In this document: piece after piece, positions 31,560 through 39,865 of the stretch
Position numbering within the stretch: position 1 is the stretch's first letter
How the letters are laid out: every line of letters starts with the position of its first letter
DNA from: an uncultured Oscillospiraceae bacterium
GTDB lineage: Bacteria; Bacillota; Clostridia; Oscillospirales; Oscillospiraceae
Direction of reading: 5' to 3'
Assembly (NCBI GenBank): GCA_910588365.1
Contig: CAJUQS010000180.1
Span: 1 to 39,959, forward strand
Length of the DNA stretch: 39,959 bases
The notes under the pieces: generated by a model
Told to the model about the DNA's origin: nothing
Seen by the model: the letters and a program-made list of their open reading frames with translations, nothing else
Databases searched by the model: none
Position numbers and translations under genes: made by a program

Positions 31560-32932
31560 AGATTGCTCCTTTCCTGCAATAGAACCGCTGCGGAAAATTC
31601 CTGCTGAATCGCTTTCAGCTCCAATTCTCCCATATACCTCTCCGCCTCCCGGCGCACGTTGGCAAGGCCGATCCCGTGCATGGGGGCGTCCTCCTGTTTC
31701 GTTGTGACAGGCAAGCCGTCCTGTCCGAATACCACCTCGCCCGTGAAAGAGTTTTTGACCTCTATCAGAAAGAAACGTCCTTTTCTCTTTCCAGTCAGCA
31801 CGATAAACCGCTCACCCTCGCTGACCTTCTCGCAGGCCTCCACCGCGTTTTGCAGGAGGTTTTGCAGGATGATTCCCACATCAAAGGCGTCAAACCCCGG
31901 CGGCCGGTAATGGAAATCCACCTGAAAGCGGATGCCCAGATCAAGGCTCCGCCGCCGAATATCGTTGACGATTACATCCGTGACCGGGTTGCCTGTCTGG
32001 AGCGTCAGTTCAAAGCCGCTCATGCTCTCGTCCATTTTGGCGATATAGTCCTCCAGGCTGGCATACTCGCCGCTCTGCACCAGACCCTTGATGTTGGTCA
32101 TGTGGCCCCGCATTTCATGCTTCAGCTGACGGATACGGGTATAGAACTGCTCCGCCTCATGGATGCGCGCCCGGATGGCCTGCGTCTGCTGGCGTTCCAC
32201 GAAACAGGTGGCCTGCTCCTCCCGCAGCGCCGCCATCCCCTGCTGAAAGGCCACCGTCAGCCAGGCTCCCGCGTAGAACAGCAGCGCCAGCACCGGGATC
32301 ACCGCCAGAAAGGCCGGGTGGCGCTCATAGAGCTGGAGCAGGACGCCGTCCTTGAACTCGATGAGCAGGCGGGAGATCACCTGCCCGAACAGAATCCCCG
32401 CCGTCGGTACCAAGCTGAGATAACACAGCTCCCGCCGCTGGAGCGCCATGCTCTGCTTTCGCATCTGACGCTGGAGGGCACAGAGCATAACCGCCAGTAT
32501 GGCGGCATGGGACACCAGGAACAATATGACCAGGGAAGCAGCCCGGAGAAAGACCGCCTCCGGCGGTTCCAGGCGAAAGGGGATTGACCGCTCCATGATA
32601 AAATACAGGCTTTGCACCATCAGCCCGCTGGAGATCCTGGCGTTGAAATAGAACAGCGTCAGGAGAAATGTCAGGGACCGGCTCAGCCCCATCCACCCCG
32701 ACGCCGCCAGCAGCAGCGCCGTCAGCACCAGGGCGAAGGAGCCCTGGGGGAGCGCCGCCCGGCTGCAGGCCAGCTCAAAGAGGAGGTAGATGGAAAAGGC
32801 CAGGAGCGTCCCCGGCCGCCTCCGCTCCCGGGGGAGAAAGGAGCGGAAAAAGGCGGCGAGCAGGCCGGCGTACAGCAGCTCCGACGCCGCGGAAAACACC
32901 CGGTTGAAGATCCGGAACCCCGTCTCGCTCAC
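31556..32932 (-). CDS. AgrC-like sensor histidine kinase (HPK10-type)
   Basis: A 458-aa membrane kinase. Residues ~12-230 hold about six transmembrane helices and likely form the sensor. A coiled-coil linker leads to the phosphorylation site in RQLKHEMRGHMTNIKGL (His272). The ATPase part has the N-box QNLLQNAVEACEK (~residue 357) and the G-box HGIGLANVRREAERYMGE (~419). This is the architecture of peptide-sensing AgrC/ComD/VirS kinases. It overlaps the response regulator by 4 bp upstream and the P1 gene by 4 bp downstream. No AgrB or AgrD peptide gene is present nearby, so the signal is unknown. Confidence 0.88.
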   Translation of the reverse strand: MSETGFRIFNRVFSAASELLYAGLLAAFFRSFLPRERRRPGTLLAFSIYLLFELACSRAALPQGSFALVLTALLLAASGWMGLSRSLTFLLTLFYFNARISSGLMVQSLYFIMERSIPFRLEPPEAVFLRAASLVILFLVSHAAILAVMLCALQRQMRKQSMALQRRELCYLSLVPTAGILFGQVISRLLIEFKDGVLLQLYERHPAFLAVIPVLALLFYAGAWLTVAFQQGMAALREEQATCFVERQQTQAIRARIHEAEQFYTRIRQLKHEMRGHMTNIKGLVQSGEYASLEDYIAKMDESMSGFELTLQTGNPVTDVIVNDIRRRSLDLGIRFQVDFHYRPPGFDAFDVGIILQNLLQNAVEACEKVSEGERFIVLTGKRKGRFFLIEVKNSFTGEVVFGQDGLPVTTKQEDAPMHGIGLANVRREAERYMGELELKAIQQEFSAAVLLQERSNL

Positions 32933-33648
32933 AGGCCGCCCCCCTCCCTCAGGAAGCGGAGGTGCGCCTTCACGAAATCCTGGTACTTGTACTTGGAGAT
33001 CACCAGCTTCTCCCCGCCGGCCAGCGTCAGCTCTGTCTTGCTGTACCCCTCCACCCAGGCCAGGTTGACCAGGTAGCCCTTGTGGACGCGGAAGAACCGG
33101 CCGCGCAGCTCCGCCTCCAAATCCCGGATTTTCCCGTAGCAGGCGAACTCCCCGTCCCTGAGATGCAGCACCACCTTGTGGTTGCTGCTCTCGATGTAGC
33201 AGATGCTCTCCAGGGGCACGGTCCGGCTGACGCCCGCCATCTGGAGGGTCAGGGTCCGGGCGGGCCTCTCCGCCTCAATCTGCGCGGCCGCCCGGGCAAA
33301 CACCCGGGCGAATTTCTCCTCGTCCACCGGCTTGAGCAGGTAGTGGAACGCGCCCACGTCAAAGGCGTCGAACACATACCGATCATAGCCGGTTACGAAG
33401 ACAATGACCGGCCGGCTCCCCGGCGTCCGCTCCCGGATGGTCCGGGCCAGGGCGAGGCCGTCCCCTCCCTCGCCGCCGGGGCCCAGCTCTATGTCCAAAA
33501 AGAGCAGATCCACCTCCCGGCCTTCGTCCAGGCACTCCCCGGCGCTGGCGTACTCCACAATCTCACAGGGGCGGGACTGGGCCCGGATCAGGGACGAGAG
33601 ACAGGCCCGGGCGGCCGGCTCATCGTCGCAAATGGCTGTTCGTATCAT
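32929..33648 (-). CDS. LytTR family response regulator
   Basis: A 239-aa regulator. The receiver domain (residues 1-120) has acidic residues CDDE (8-10) and the phospho-acceptor Asp52 in LLFLDIELG. The C-terminal LytTR DNA-binding domain (residues ~140-235) includes ICYIESSNHKVVLHL, FFRVHKGYLVNLAWVEGY and KLVISKYKYQDF. LytTR regulators usually control competence, bacteriocin or quorum-sensing genes, and pair with AgrC-type kinases as here. ATG 33648 is preferred (AGAGGGTG upstream); ATG 33669 is possible. It heads the operon. Confidence 0.9.
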   Translation of the reverse strand: MIRTAICDDEPAARACLSSLIRAQSRPCEIVEYASAGECLDEGREVDLLFLDIELGPGGEGGDGLALARTIRERTPGSRPVIVFVTGYDRYVFDAFDVGAFHYLLKPVDEEKFARVFARAAAQIEAERPARTLTLQMAGVSRTVPLESICYIESSNHKVVLHLRDGEFACYGKIRDLEAELRGRFFRVHKGYLVNLAWVEGYSKTELTLAGGEKLVISKYKYQDFVKAHLRFLREGGGL

Positions 33649-33713
33649 ATCAGGCACCCTCTTTTGCATACATTCTTCTTCGGCCGGCCGGGCGGCGGGA
33701 TAACGGCCCATGG

Positions 33714-33743
33714 CGCAACTGGCCGGTTTGCCGCCGCAACTGG
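33714..33743 (-). promoter_or_regulatory. candidate LytTR binding site (two direct repeats)
   Basis: On the minus strand two identical 9-mers CCAGTTGCG (33735-33743 and 33714-33722) are separated by 12 bp. AgrA/LytTR-type regulators bind two 9-bp direct repeats with a 12-13 bp spacer and a central GTT, which this matches. The site lies 66-95 bp upstream of the regulator start, suggesting autoregulation. Confidence 0.6.
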
Positions 33744-33761
33744 ACGGCCGGCTTCACTTCT

Positions 33762-33790
33762 ATCTTAGCACCCCGGGCAGGTGTGCGCAA
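33762..33790 (-). promoter_or_regulatory. promoter of the regulator-kinase-paralogue operon
   Basis: On the minus strand TTGCGC (33785-33790), a 17-bp spacer and TAAGAT (33762-33767) with an extended TGC. Transcription would start near 33755, so the direct repeats at 33714-33743 would lie in the leader. A regulated second promoter closer to the gene is also possible. Confidence 0.55.
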
Positions 33791-33825
33791 GGAGGGGGGA
33801 GCGGCCCGGGCCGCTCCCCCCCTCC
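33791..33825 (-). terminator. GC-rich hairpin after spoIVB
   Basis: A near-perfect 17-bp inverted repeat GGAGGGGGGAGCGGCCC / GGGCCGCTCCCCCCCTCC with almost no loop. It sits between the spoIVB stop and the promoter of the next operon. No T-run, so terminator function is inferred. Confidence 0.55.
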
Positions 33826-33831
33826 TGCTTG

Positions 33832-33957
33832 CTACCGCCCCGCCTGGGCCAGCATGTTCTCAATTAAAATGCCGTACCCCTTGGTGGGCTCGTTGACCAT
33901 CACGTGGGTCACGGCGCCGATGAGCTTCCCGTTCTGGAGAATCGGGCTGCCGCTCAC
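33832..33957 (-). pseudogene. spoIVB: 3' fragment of spoIVB, interrupted by the mobile element
   Basis: The frame encodes the last ~40 residues of the SpoIVB serine peptidase (S55 family): SGSPILQNGKLIGAVTHVMV, then NEPTKGYGILIENMLAQAGR and a stop. SpoIVB is made in the forespore and cleaves SpoIVFA to trigger sigma-K activation. In the intact protein this segment follows Gly-Met and contains the catalytic Ser of the (G)MSGSP motif. Here the coding similarity stops exactly at that serine codon (33952-33954). Upstream codons belong to AT-rich element sequence. The rest of spoIVB should lie beyond the right edge of the window, on the other side of the element. Whether excision restores the gene is unknown. 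Confidence 0.88.
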
Positions 33958-34081
33958 GAGTGATGTCAATATGGGACAACAAATTTTTTGAAATTTTCTG
34001 AATCCGTGTATTTGCAAGGGTTTCAGGGATTTTGCAAAAATCCGTTTGAGTAAAACGAGTGATTTATAATAGGGACAACAT
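33956..34081 (+). repeat. imperfect tandem repeats flush with the element boundary (att-region)
   Basis: Copy 1 (33956-33981) and copy 2 (34055-34080) both read ACGAGTGAT, 8 variable bases, GGGACAACA, and are 99 bp apart. The sequence after each also aligns weakly (GTGT, TTT, CAA, GGTTT). Copy 1 starts exactly where spoIVB similarity ends. These look like recombinase recognition half-sites at the attachment junction. Confidence 0.65.
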
Positions 34082-34150
34082 CAAGCATTACTCCCCAAAA
34101 TCGTGTGTTTTCAATGGTTTTCGCCACCAGAACTTATCGTACATTCACTG

Positions 34151-34165
34151 TGTTGTCCCTATTAT
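34151..34165 (-). repeat. inverted third copy of the att-region repeat
   Basis: The minus strand reads ATAATAGGGACAACA, identical to 34066-34080 in the opposite orientation, 70 bp away. It overlaps the stop codon of recombinase A (34165-34167). Together with copy 2 it could form a hairpin that terminates the recombinase operon, or a paired recombinase site. Confidence 0.6.
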
Positions 34166-35757
34166 TACTCACACGTCATATTCGGGATGCTGTACGAATC
34201 TCTGTAATTCCACATGATGTTGATGACACCCCCCGGGTATACCGTGATGCTCTGGACAAACTCCTTTAACAACTCCGGTGTCAACTCCCGAACATGGATG
34301 TGCCTGCATAACGGATCGGTTGCCCGAAGCATTGACTCGATGGACTTCGCCTCAGCACTTAACTGTTCCAGCTGCTTTGTCAGCAATACCACCTGTATGC
34401 CAGCCTCTGCTTCAACTTCTTTGGCTGCCGCCTTTCTTTGCAGAAACGCTTCCTTTGTCAGATTGCCGCTGATGTATGCTTCATAATCGCGCATCACTTG
34501 TGTCTGGCTTTTTTCAACTCTCCGCTTCTGCTTCTGCAATTCATTTTGAAGGGATGTTTGTTCCGAGAGGGCCCCTTTTCGCGCAGCCCTTGCGGTCTGC
34601 ACCTTTGCGTCCACCACATCGCATTGATTTTGAATCGCCCGAAGTATAACCTCTGCCAGACGTTTCTCCTGTATATGCACATTTGCACAATCCGAATCCA
34701 GGGCATATCTCGCGGTAGCGCATCGGAATGTCTGATTGCTTTTGCGCCCTTTTTGCAGCTTGTTTCCGCAGCAGCCGCATTTCAAATAAGTTGAGAACAG
34801 GCTGGAGGGACCTTGTGACTTTGATTTCACGTTGCTCTTGATGACTTTCCTGGACTGGAAAAACATTTCCCGGCTTATGATAGCCTCATGTGTGTCAGGA
34901 ATCACAAGCTGTTCATCCTCCGGCAGCAGCTTTACTTGGTCACTTCCAACTCTCACTACATGGGATTTGAAGGGAACTGTATCGCCTGTATAAATTCGGT
35001 TGATTAAAATATTCTTTACAGAATCAAATGACCAATACAAGCTGACCCGATAGTTTCCACGAAACTTCTTCAGATACATGGAGGGAGTTTGAATCCCGTC
35101 TGTGTTCAGACGTTGGGCAATTTGCGACACTGTAATGCCCTCGGATGCCCATTGGAAAATTTTCTGCACCACCCCAGCCGCTTCGGGGTCCACTATAATT
35201 GTGTTTTTCTTCTCCCCTTTTCTGTACCCATAGGGAACCGCTCCGTAGACGTATTCTCCATTCAGCTTTTTCATATCGACAGTGCTTTTGATTTTCCTCG
35301 ATATATCCTTGCTGTAAAGTTGATTGATTAAATTGCGGACTGCCAGCTGCAGGCCCCCAGTGGACTCCCCGTATGCACGGCTGTCATAGTTGTCGTTGAT
35401 GGAAATAAACCGAACATCATACGCAGGAAAGACAAACTCCAGAAAATGTCCCGCTTCGAGATAGTTTCTGGCAAACCGGGAGAGATCCTTGACAATAATC
35501 GTTTCAACTTGTTCTGCCTCTACCAGTTTCAAAAGGCGCGCCGCCCCGGGACGGTTAAAATTGGTTCCAGAATAACCGTCATCAATGATCTCTTCAAAAT
35601 CGCTGTATTTCCCAAGCTCTGAGTGCGATTCGACATATTGCTGGATCAAAAGCCTTTGGGAGCCGATACTAAAACTCTCCTGCCCTTTTCCGTCAATGTC
35701 GTCATCTTCTTTCGAGAGCCGAAGATACATGAGCTTCAGTTTCCCGCTATCCAGCAT
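34165..35757 (-). CDS. large serine recombinase A
   Basis: A 530-aa site-specific recombinase. The catalytic N-terminal domain (residues ~7-150) has the nucleophilic serine in YLRLSKEDD, then DDGYSGTNFNRPG and IIVKDLSRFARNYLEAG. A recombinase domain (~residues 165-290) and a zinc ribbon CGCCGNKL ... CATARYALDSDC follow, then a coiled coil. The start is ATG 35757, which overlaps the end of recombinase B by 9 bp and has GGAGGTG upstream, so translation is coupled. It is the gene nearest the element boundary. Confidence 0.93.
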   Translation of the reverse strand: MLDSGKLKLMYLRLSKEDDDIDGKGQESFSIGSQRLLIQQYVESHSELGKYSDFEEIIDDGYSGTNFNRPGAARLLKLVEAEQVETIIVKDLSRFARNYLEAGHFLEFVFPAYDVRFISINDNYDSRAYGESTGGLQLAVRNLINQLYSKDISRKIKSTVDMKKLNGEYVYGAVPYGYRKGEKKNTIIVDPEAAGVVQKIFQWASEGITVSQIAQRLNTDGIQTPSMYLKKFRGNYRVSLYWSFDSVKNILINRIYTGDTVPFKSHVVRVGSDQVKLLPEDEQLVIPDTHEAIISREMFFQSRKVIKSNVKSKSQGPSSLFSTYLKCGCCGNKLQKGRKSNQTFRCATARYALDSDCANVHIQEKRLAEVILRAIQNQCDVVDAKVQTARAARKGALSEQTSLQNELQKQKRRVEKSQTQVMRDYEAYISGNLTKEAFLQRKAAAKEVEAEAGIQVVLLTKQLEQLSAEAKSIESMLRATDPLCRHIHVRELTPELLKEFVQSITVYPGGVINIMWNYRDSYSIPNMTCE

Positions 35758-37441
35758 AGCCAGCACCTCCAGCGTCGCTGTCCAGGCACGTTTCAAGTAA
35801 CGCATACGGATTGCCATAAGTTGTAGAAATCCGGATGCTTTTATCCTCGAATACAAGTATCCGATCCACCAGTACATCTACAATTTCCTGGTCGATTTTC
35901 GGTATCTCCCGATAACACCGGATTGCAGCCAGCCAGGTCTCTGCCGTTCCAAGTGCGGCTTTTATTCTTTCGCACTCTTGGACAGCCTCCTGTTCCTGTT
36001 GTTCCAAAAGAGAATGTTCGCTGCGGTATCGTGCCTTGATTCGGATATACTCCTCCCGGTCAAGAACCCCCATCGCCACATCCTCTAAAAGCCGGTCCTG
36101 CTTGGCCTCCAGGTTCATACGCTGACTGCGGAAACTTGCTAAACGGTTCTGTACGCTGTCAGGCGTACTTTCCATTTTGCGTATCTCTGTAGTCAATCGT
36201 TCGATGTCAACTGCAATCTCCACTTGTTTGTCGAGGAAATGTCTCAGGGTATCCATCAGAGTTTCCTGCCGGATGTAATGATTACTGCACCTGCTATGGT
36301 TGGAGTACCGATATTGATTACAATTAAAGTAGACTGAAACCGGAGTCGTTTTTCTGCCAGCCAAGATTCCCGCAGTCATTCTTGCTCCACATTCTCCGCA
36401 AAACACTTTGCCACGAAAAATATCACGGTAGTCCGGATCTGGATTGTCCAGCGTGTCATATGCGGCCAGACGCTCTAACTTTGCCTGATTGATTTCCTGA
36501 ACCTGGTCAAACAGCGCCTGCATCACGATGGGCGGATGTGCGTTAGGAATTATCTGCCACAGTTCTTTAGGACGAGCTTTCTTATCACCGCCCAGCCGCT
36601 CCCGGGCAACCTTTCCGTGGATTCGACTGCCGATATAAACGGCATCCCCCGTAAGTTTTCGGATTGTCCCACGAAGCCATAGCGCGTTTTTGAATTTCTC
36701 CGCTTTCGTAAGCCCGCGATCATAGCGGATTTTCCCCGGACTGGGTATCCCCTCCTGGTTCAGCACTTTTGCAATCGTATTGAACATCATACCTTCCGCA
36801 CGCATTTCAAATATGCGCTGGACAACCGGGGCCGTTTCCCTGTCAATCTCAAATGTACCTTTTTCCGGTGCCCTTCGATACCCATATGGAACGCTTCCTG
36901 AAGATGGCAGGTATTCTCCGCTGTCCATTTTTGCGTGGATGCTGCTTTGAATCCTTCGTGCAGTATCTTTTACATAGGTATCGTTCATAACGAGCTTGAA
37001 CGGCATCAAAAGGCCATCACGGTCGGAATGAGTATCTTCACTATCATAGTCATCGTTGATGCAGATTAGGCGGACACCCATCTCCGGGAATACCTTTTCT
37101 ACATACTCGCTGGTCATGATATAGTGGCGGCCCAAACGTGAAATATCCTTGACAATGATGCAGTTGACCTTTTTAGCCCTTAAATCGGCAAACATAGCCT
37201 GGAATCCAGGCCGCTTGTAATTCATACCTGTGCAGCCATCATCCACATAAAATGCGCCGATTTCAAAATCGCTGTGCTTTTCCAGAAAGGCCAGACAGAT
37301 TTTCCTTTGATTCCCAATCGAGTTGCTTTCAAGACTGTCCCCATCTTCCACGGAAAGCCGAAGATAAATGGCGGCAATATAATGAGGGCGGATTTCCGGG
37401 ATTTCCTGGACGGAGCCTGTATATCTGCTCTTCCGTGCCAT
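35747..37441 (-). CDS. large serine recombinase B
   Basis: A 564-aa recombinase. The catalytic domain shows IYLRLSVEDGDSLESNSIGN, DDGCTGMNYKRPG and IIVKDISRLGRHYIMTSEY. The recombinase domain starts near residue 170 (SVPYGYRRAPEKG), and the zinc ribbon is CGECGARM ... CNQYRYSNHSRC. A coiled coil occupies residues ~420-500. Its ATG follows the stop of recombinase C directly (TAAATG), with AAGGAGG upstream. All key catalytic residues seem to be present, so it should be active. Confidence 0.94.
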   Translation of the reverse strand: MARKSRYTGSVQEIPEIRPHYIAAIYLRLSVEDGDSLESNSIGNQRKICLAFLEKHSDFEIGAFYVDDGCTGMNYKRPGFQAMFADLRAKKVNCIIVKDISRLGRHYIMTSEYVEKVFPEMGVRLICINDDYDSEDTHSDRDGLLMPFKLVMNDTYVKDTARRIQSSIHAKMDSGEYLPSSGSVPYGYRRAPEKGTFEIDRETAPVVQRIFEMRAEGMMFNTIAKVLNQEGIPSPGKIRYDRGLTKAEKFKNALWLRGTIRKLTGDAVYIGSRIHGKVARERLGGDKKARPKELWQIIPNAHPPIVMQALFDQVQEINQAKLERLAAYDTLDNPDPDYRDIFRGKVFCGECGARMTAGILAGRKTTPVSVYFNCNQYRYSNHSRCSNHYIRQETLMDTLRHFLDKQVEIAVDIERLTTEIRKMESTPDSVQNRLASFRSQRMNLEAKQDRLLEDVAMGVLDREEYIRIKARYRSEHSLLEQQEQEAVQECERIKAALGTAETWLAAIRCYREIPKIDQEIVDVLVDRILVFEDKSIRISTTYGNPYALLETCLDSDAGGAGYAG

Positions 37442-39070
37442 TTATACCGCCTCCTTCTTCGCTGTGTTCAGCAGATCATAGATTTCCGCCATTTCATCCC
37501 GGAAGTTAAAGTCAATATGCACCTCCCTGTTTTCGTAGACATAGATTCTATCAATCAGTGTAACAACGACCTCACGATCCAACGCAGTGATATTTTGATA
37601 CTGTAAAAACTGCTCCATCCAGGTACGGTCCGGAGCCGCTTCCTCCTCAGTCTCTTTACGCCGCTGCTCCAATTCATGTAGAGCCTGCTCTGAAACCTCG
37701 ATTTGCTGGGTATACCGCTTCCGCATCTGATGATATTCTTCACGATCCACAAGGCCGTCTGTCATAGCCTCGTACAGTTTCATCCGAAATGTCTCGTAGC
37801 GTTCTAATTCCTGCGCTGCCTGGGCAATCAGTATATCCAACCGTTTCAGCTTTACGGCCAATAACTCATTGCAGGAAATCTGCTTCAAAAGCGTATCCAT
37901 CTCTACGATGCTCTGTATTTGCCCCTGAATTGCGTGCAGTACCGCTATTTCCAGCTTTTCCTGAGAAATGCTGTGGCTGGAACATCCGCTTCCCTTCTTG
38001 TTGGTGGAGCATACATAGTAGTAAAACTTTTTTTGACCTCGCGTAACAACGCGTCGGCACATGGCCCGGTTGCAGTCCGGGCAAAACAGCAGGCCCGCAA
38101 GCACTTGAACCGTCTCGTGATCCGGTGAAGTCCGGGTATCCCTCTGCATCATTTTCTGAACGGCCGAAAAAAGCAGCACATCAATGATAGGTTCATGGTT
38201 GTGCTCCACTACAACCCAATCCTCCGGCTTTCTCTCCCGCATCTTCTTAACTTTGTAATTCGGTGTGCCGCGCTTCCCTTGCACCAGCTCTCCAACATAA
38301 ACTGTATTTGTAAGGATCTTCCGCACAGTCATGGCTGTCCATTCTGCCCTCTTTGACGATTTGAAACCGCTTTGATACCGCAGACCCAACTGCTTTTTGT
38401 ATTCAGAAGGCGGCAAAACGCCCATACGATTCAAATTGTCAGCAATGGCCTGTTGACTATAGCCTTGCATTTTCAGTGCAAAAATGCTGCGAACAATCTC
38501 GGCGGCATAGTCATCAATGACCAGCTTGTGCCGGTCTTCAGCAGATTTAAGGTATCCATAGCTTGCAAATGCGCCCAAGAACTCGCCCTGACTTCGTTGC
38601 AGTCGAAATTGCTCCCGGAGCTTTTTGGATAATTCCCGGCATTGAGATTCGTTTATGATATTTTTGACGGGAATCAAAATGTCGTCTCCTTGACTGCGAT
38701 GGTCGCTGTCCACATCATCATTGATTGCGATAAACCGCACGCCCTTGTCCGGAAACACCATCTCCAAATACTTTCCAGTCTCAATATACTCTCTGCCTAA
38801 TCTGGAGAGATCCTTCACAATTACACAATCAGCTTTGCCAGATTCGATTGCCTCCATGACAGCACAAAAGCCGGGGCGATTATAGTTCGTCCCGGTGTAG
38901 CCATCATCATATGCCTCTCCCACAAGTTCAATATCAGCATGAGTAGCGGCATAATTCTGTATTAACTTTCGCTGGTTAGAAATACTATCGCTCTCATGAG
39001 TAGAATAATCATTCTTTGAGAGCCGATAATATGCCATGGAACGATATATTTTCTCTGGATATAGTGCCAT
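37442..39070 (-). CDS. large serine recombinase C
   Basis: A 542-aa recombinase and the first gene of the triplet. The catalytic domain has YYRLSKNDYSTHESDSISNQ, DDGYTGTNYNRPG and VIVKDLSRLGREYIETGKYLE; the zinc ribbon is CPDCNRAMCRR ... CSTNKKGSGC. A coiled-coil region and C-terminal tail (YVYENREVHIDFNF) complete it. ATG 39070 (AGGAGGT six bases upstream) is preferred to 39094. The three proteins are clearly related but far from identical, suggesting specialised roles such as integration versus excision. Confidence 0.94.
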   Translation of the reverse strand: MALYPEKIYRSMAYYRLSKNDYSTHESDSISNQRKLIQNYAATHADIELVGEAYDDGYTGTNYNRPGFCAVMEAIESGKADCVIVKDLSRLGREYIETGKYLEMVFPDKGVRFIAINDDVDSDHRSQGDDILIPVKNIINESQCRELSKKLREQFRLQRSQGEFLGAFASYGYLKSAEDRHKLVIDDYAAEIVRSIFALKMQGYSQQAIADNLNRMGVLPPSEYKKQLGLRYQSGFKSSKRAEWTAMTVRKILTNTVYVGELVQGKRGTPNYKVKKMRERKPEDWVVVEHNHEPIIDVLLFSAVQKMMQRDTRTSPDHETVQVLAGLLFCPDCNRAMCRRVVTRGQKKFYYYVCSTNKKGSGCSSHSISQEKLEIAVLHAIQGQIQSIVEMDTLLKQISCNELLAVKLKRLDILIAQAAQELERYETFRMKLYEAMTDGLVDREEYHQMRKRYTQQIEVSEQALHELEQRRKETEEEAAPDRTWMEQFLQYQNITALDREVVVTLIDRIYVYENREVHIDFNFRDEMAEIYDLLNTAKKEAV

Positions 39071-39157
39071 CGTCAAACCTCCTAATGGAATCATCAGGAA
39101 ATTCGTTTCCGGTACCTATCCCTGGCGGCTGACCAAGCCACCTCCATTGACTCTGTT

Positions 39158-39186
39158 ATTATCCTATATTCAGGGTAATTTGTCAA
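39158..39186 (-). promoter_or_regulatory. strong promoter for the recombinase triplet
   Basis: On the minus strand a consensus TTGACA (39181-39186), a 17-bp spacer and GATAAT (39158-39163), about 90 bp before recombinase C. Confidence 0.8.
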
Positions 39187-39216
39187 TCGAAAAAGGGATG
39201 GTGCTTTTTCCCATAT

Positions 39217-39453
39217 TCACTTTAAGTTAGAAATATAGGACTTCAAACGATCCTGTAAACTGACATCGGTATCGGCGTATCCGATTGTGACCACAATATC
39301 GCCATCCAGGTAACAGTATGGATTCCCTATCTGTTCCACATAGCTCTTGATACGCTCTTGCTGCGGCAGCGTCATATCAATACTCACACCGCTAATATCA
39401 CGAAGGGAAGACTTATCAATACCTCTCCTATCAATCCCCGAACGCATATCCAT
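39217..39453 (-). CDS. DUF6870-like small protein
   Basis: A 78-aa protein with the stretch TLPQQERIKSYVEQIGNPYC, then YLDGDIVVTIGYADTDVSLQDRLKSYI. This matches my memory of DUF6870, a family frequent in clostridial mobile elements and of unknown function. ATG 39453 has GGAGTGAGG eight bases upstream; a longer frame to 39525 exists but adds an atypical N-terminus. It lies upstream of the recombinase promoter in the same orientation and presumably has its own promoter. Confidence 0.75.
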   Translation of the reverse strand: MDMRSGIDRRGIDKSSLRDISGVSIDMTLPQQERIKSYVEQIGNPYCYLDGDIVVTIGYADTDVSLQDRLKSYISNLK

Positions 39454-39865
39454 ATTCCTCACTCCTTCCGTTTCTACTATTTCCCAGCAGATTGCCAAAT
39501 ATACTAGATTGCGGCGAAACATCATGATATCTTTTGACGATTGTGTGATCGTGTTTATGTGATAACCTGTCCCGGCCCATTTCCTGCGCCCTCACTCCAG
39601 ACCGCGTATTGTCAGGCAGCCGCTGTGCGGCATTTCAGCGGCGGGTGCGCGGAATGCACACTGTCCGCCGCTCCTGTATAACCTCCGGGACAGGGTATGA
39701 AGCCCAGCCGATGTTTCAACATAGCAAAGCCCTTTTTCAAGGTGCGCCGCTTGTCGCCATGGACGGTGAAGCGTAAGCCGGGGCTGTCCCCGTTCATAAA
39801 TAAACAGATAGCGAACCCGCTATATTCTGCAAAGAAAAAAGAAAACAAGATATAGAAGATTGGCG
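39454..39865. other. element region without supportable gene
   Basis: A minus-strand open frame (39612-39872, 86 codons) exists, but it has no ribosome-binding site that I can support, and its composition is that of a conserved non-coding region. Several short inverted repeats occur (for example CCGCTG...CAGCGG near 39621-39642). It may hold an origin of transfer or regulatory sequence; I cannot tell. Confidence 0.4.

Noticed and set aside
29168..33990. A full Agr quorum-sensing locus
   Set aside because: The kinase is AgrC-like, but no AgrB-type membrane protease or short AgrD-type peptide gene could be found on either strand nearby.
33832..34017. A separate 61-codon gene covering the SpoIVB end
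   Set aside because: Its first 20 codons come from element sequence with no ribosome-binding site; the rest is plainly the SpoIVB C-terminus, so it is a fragment.
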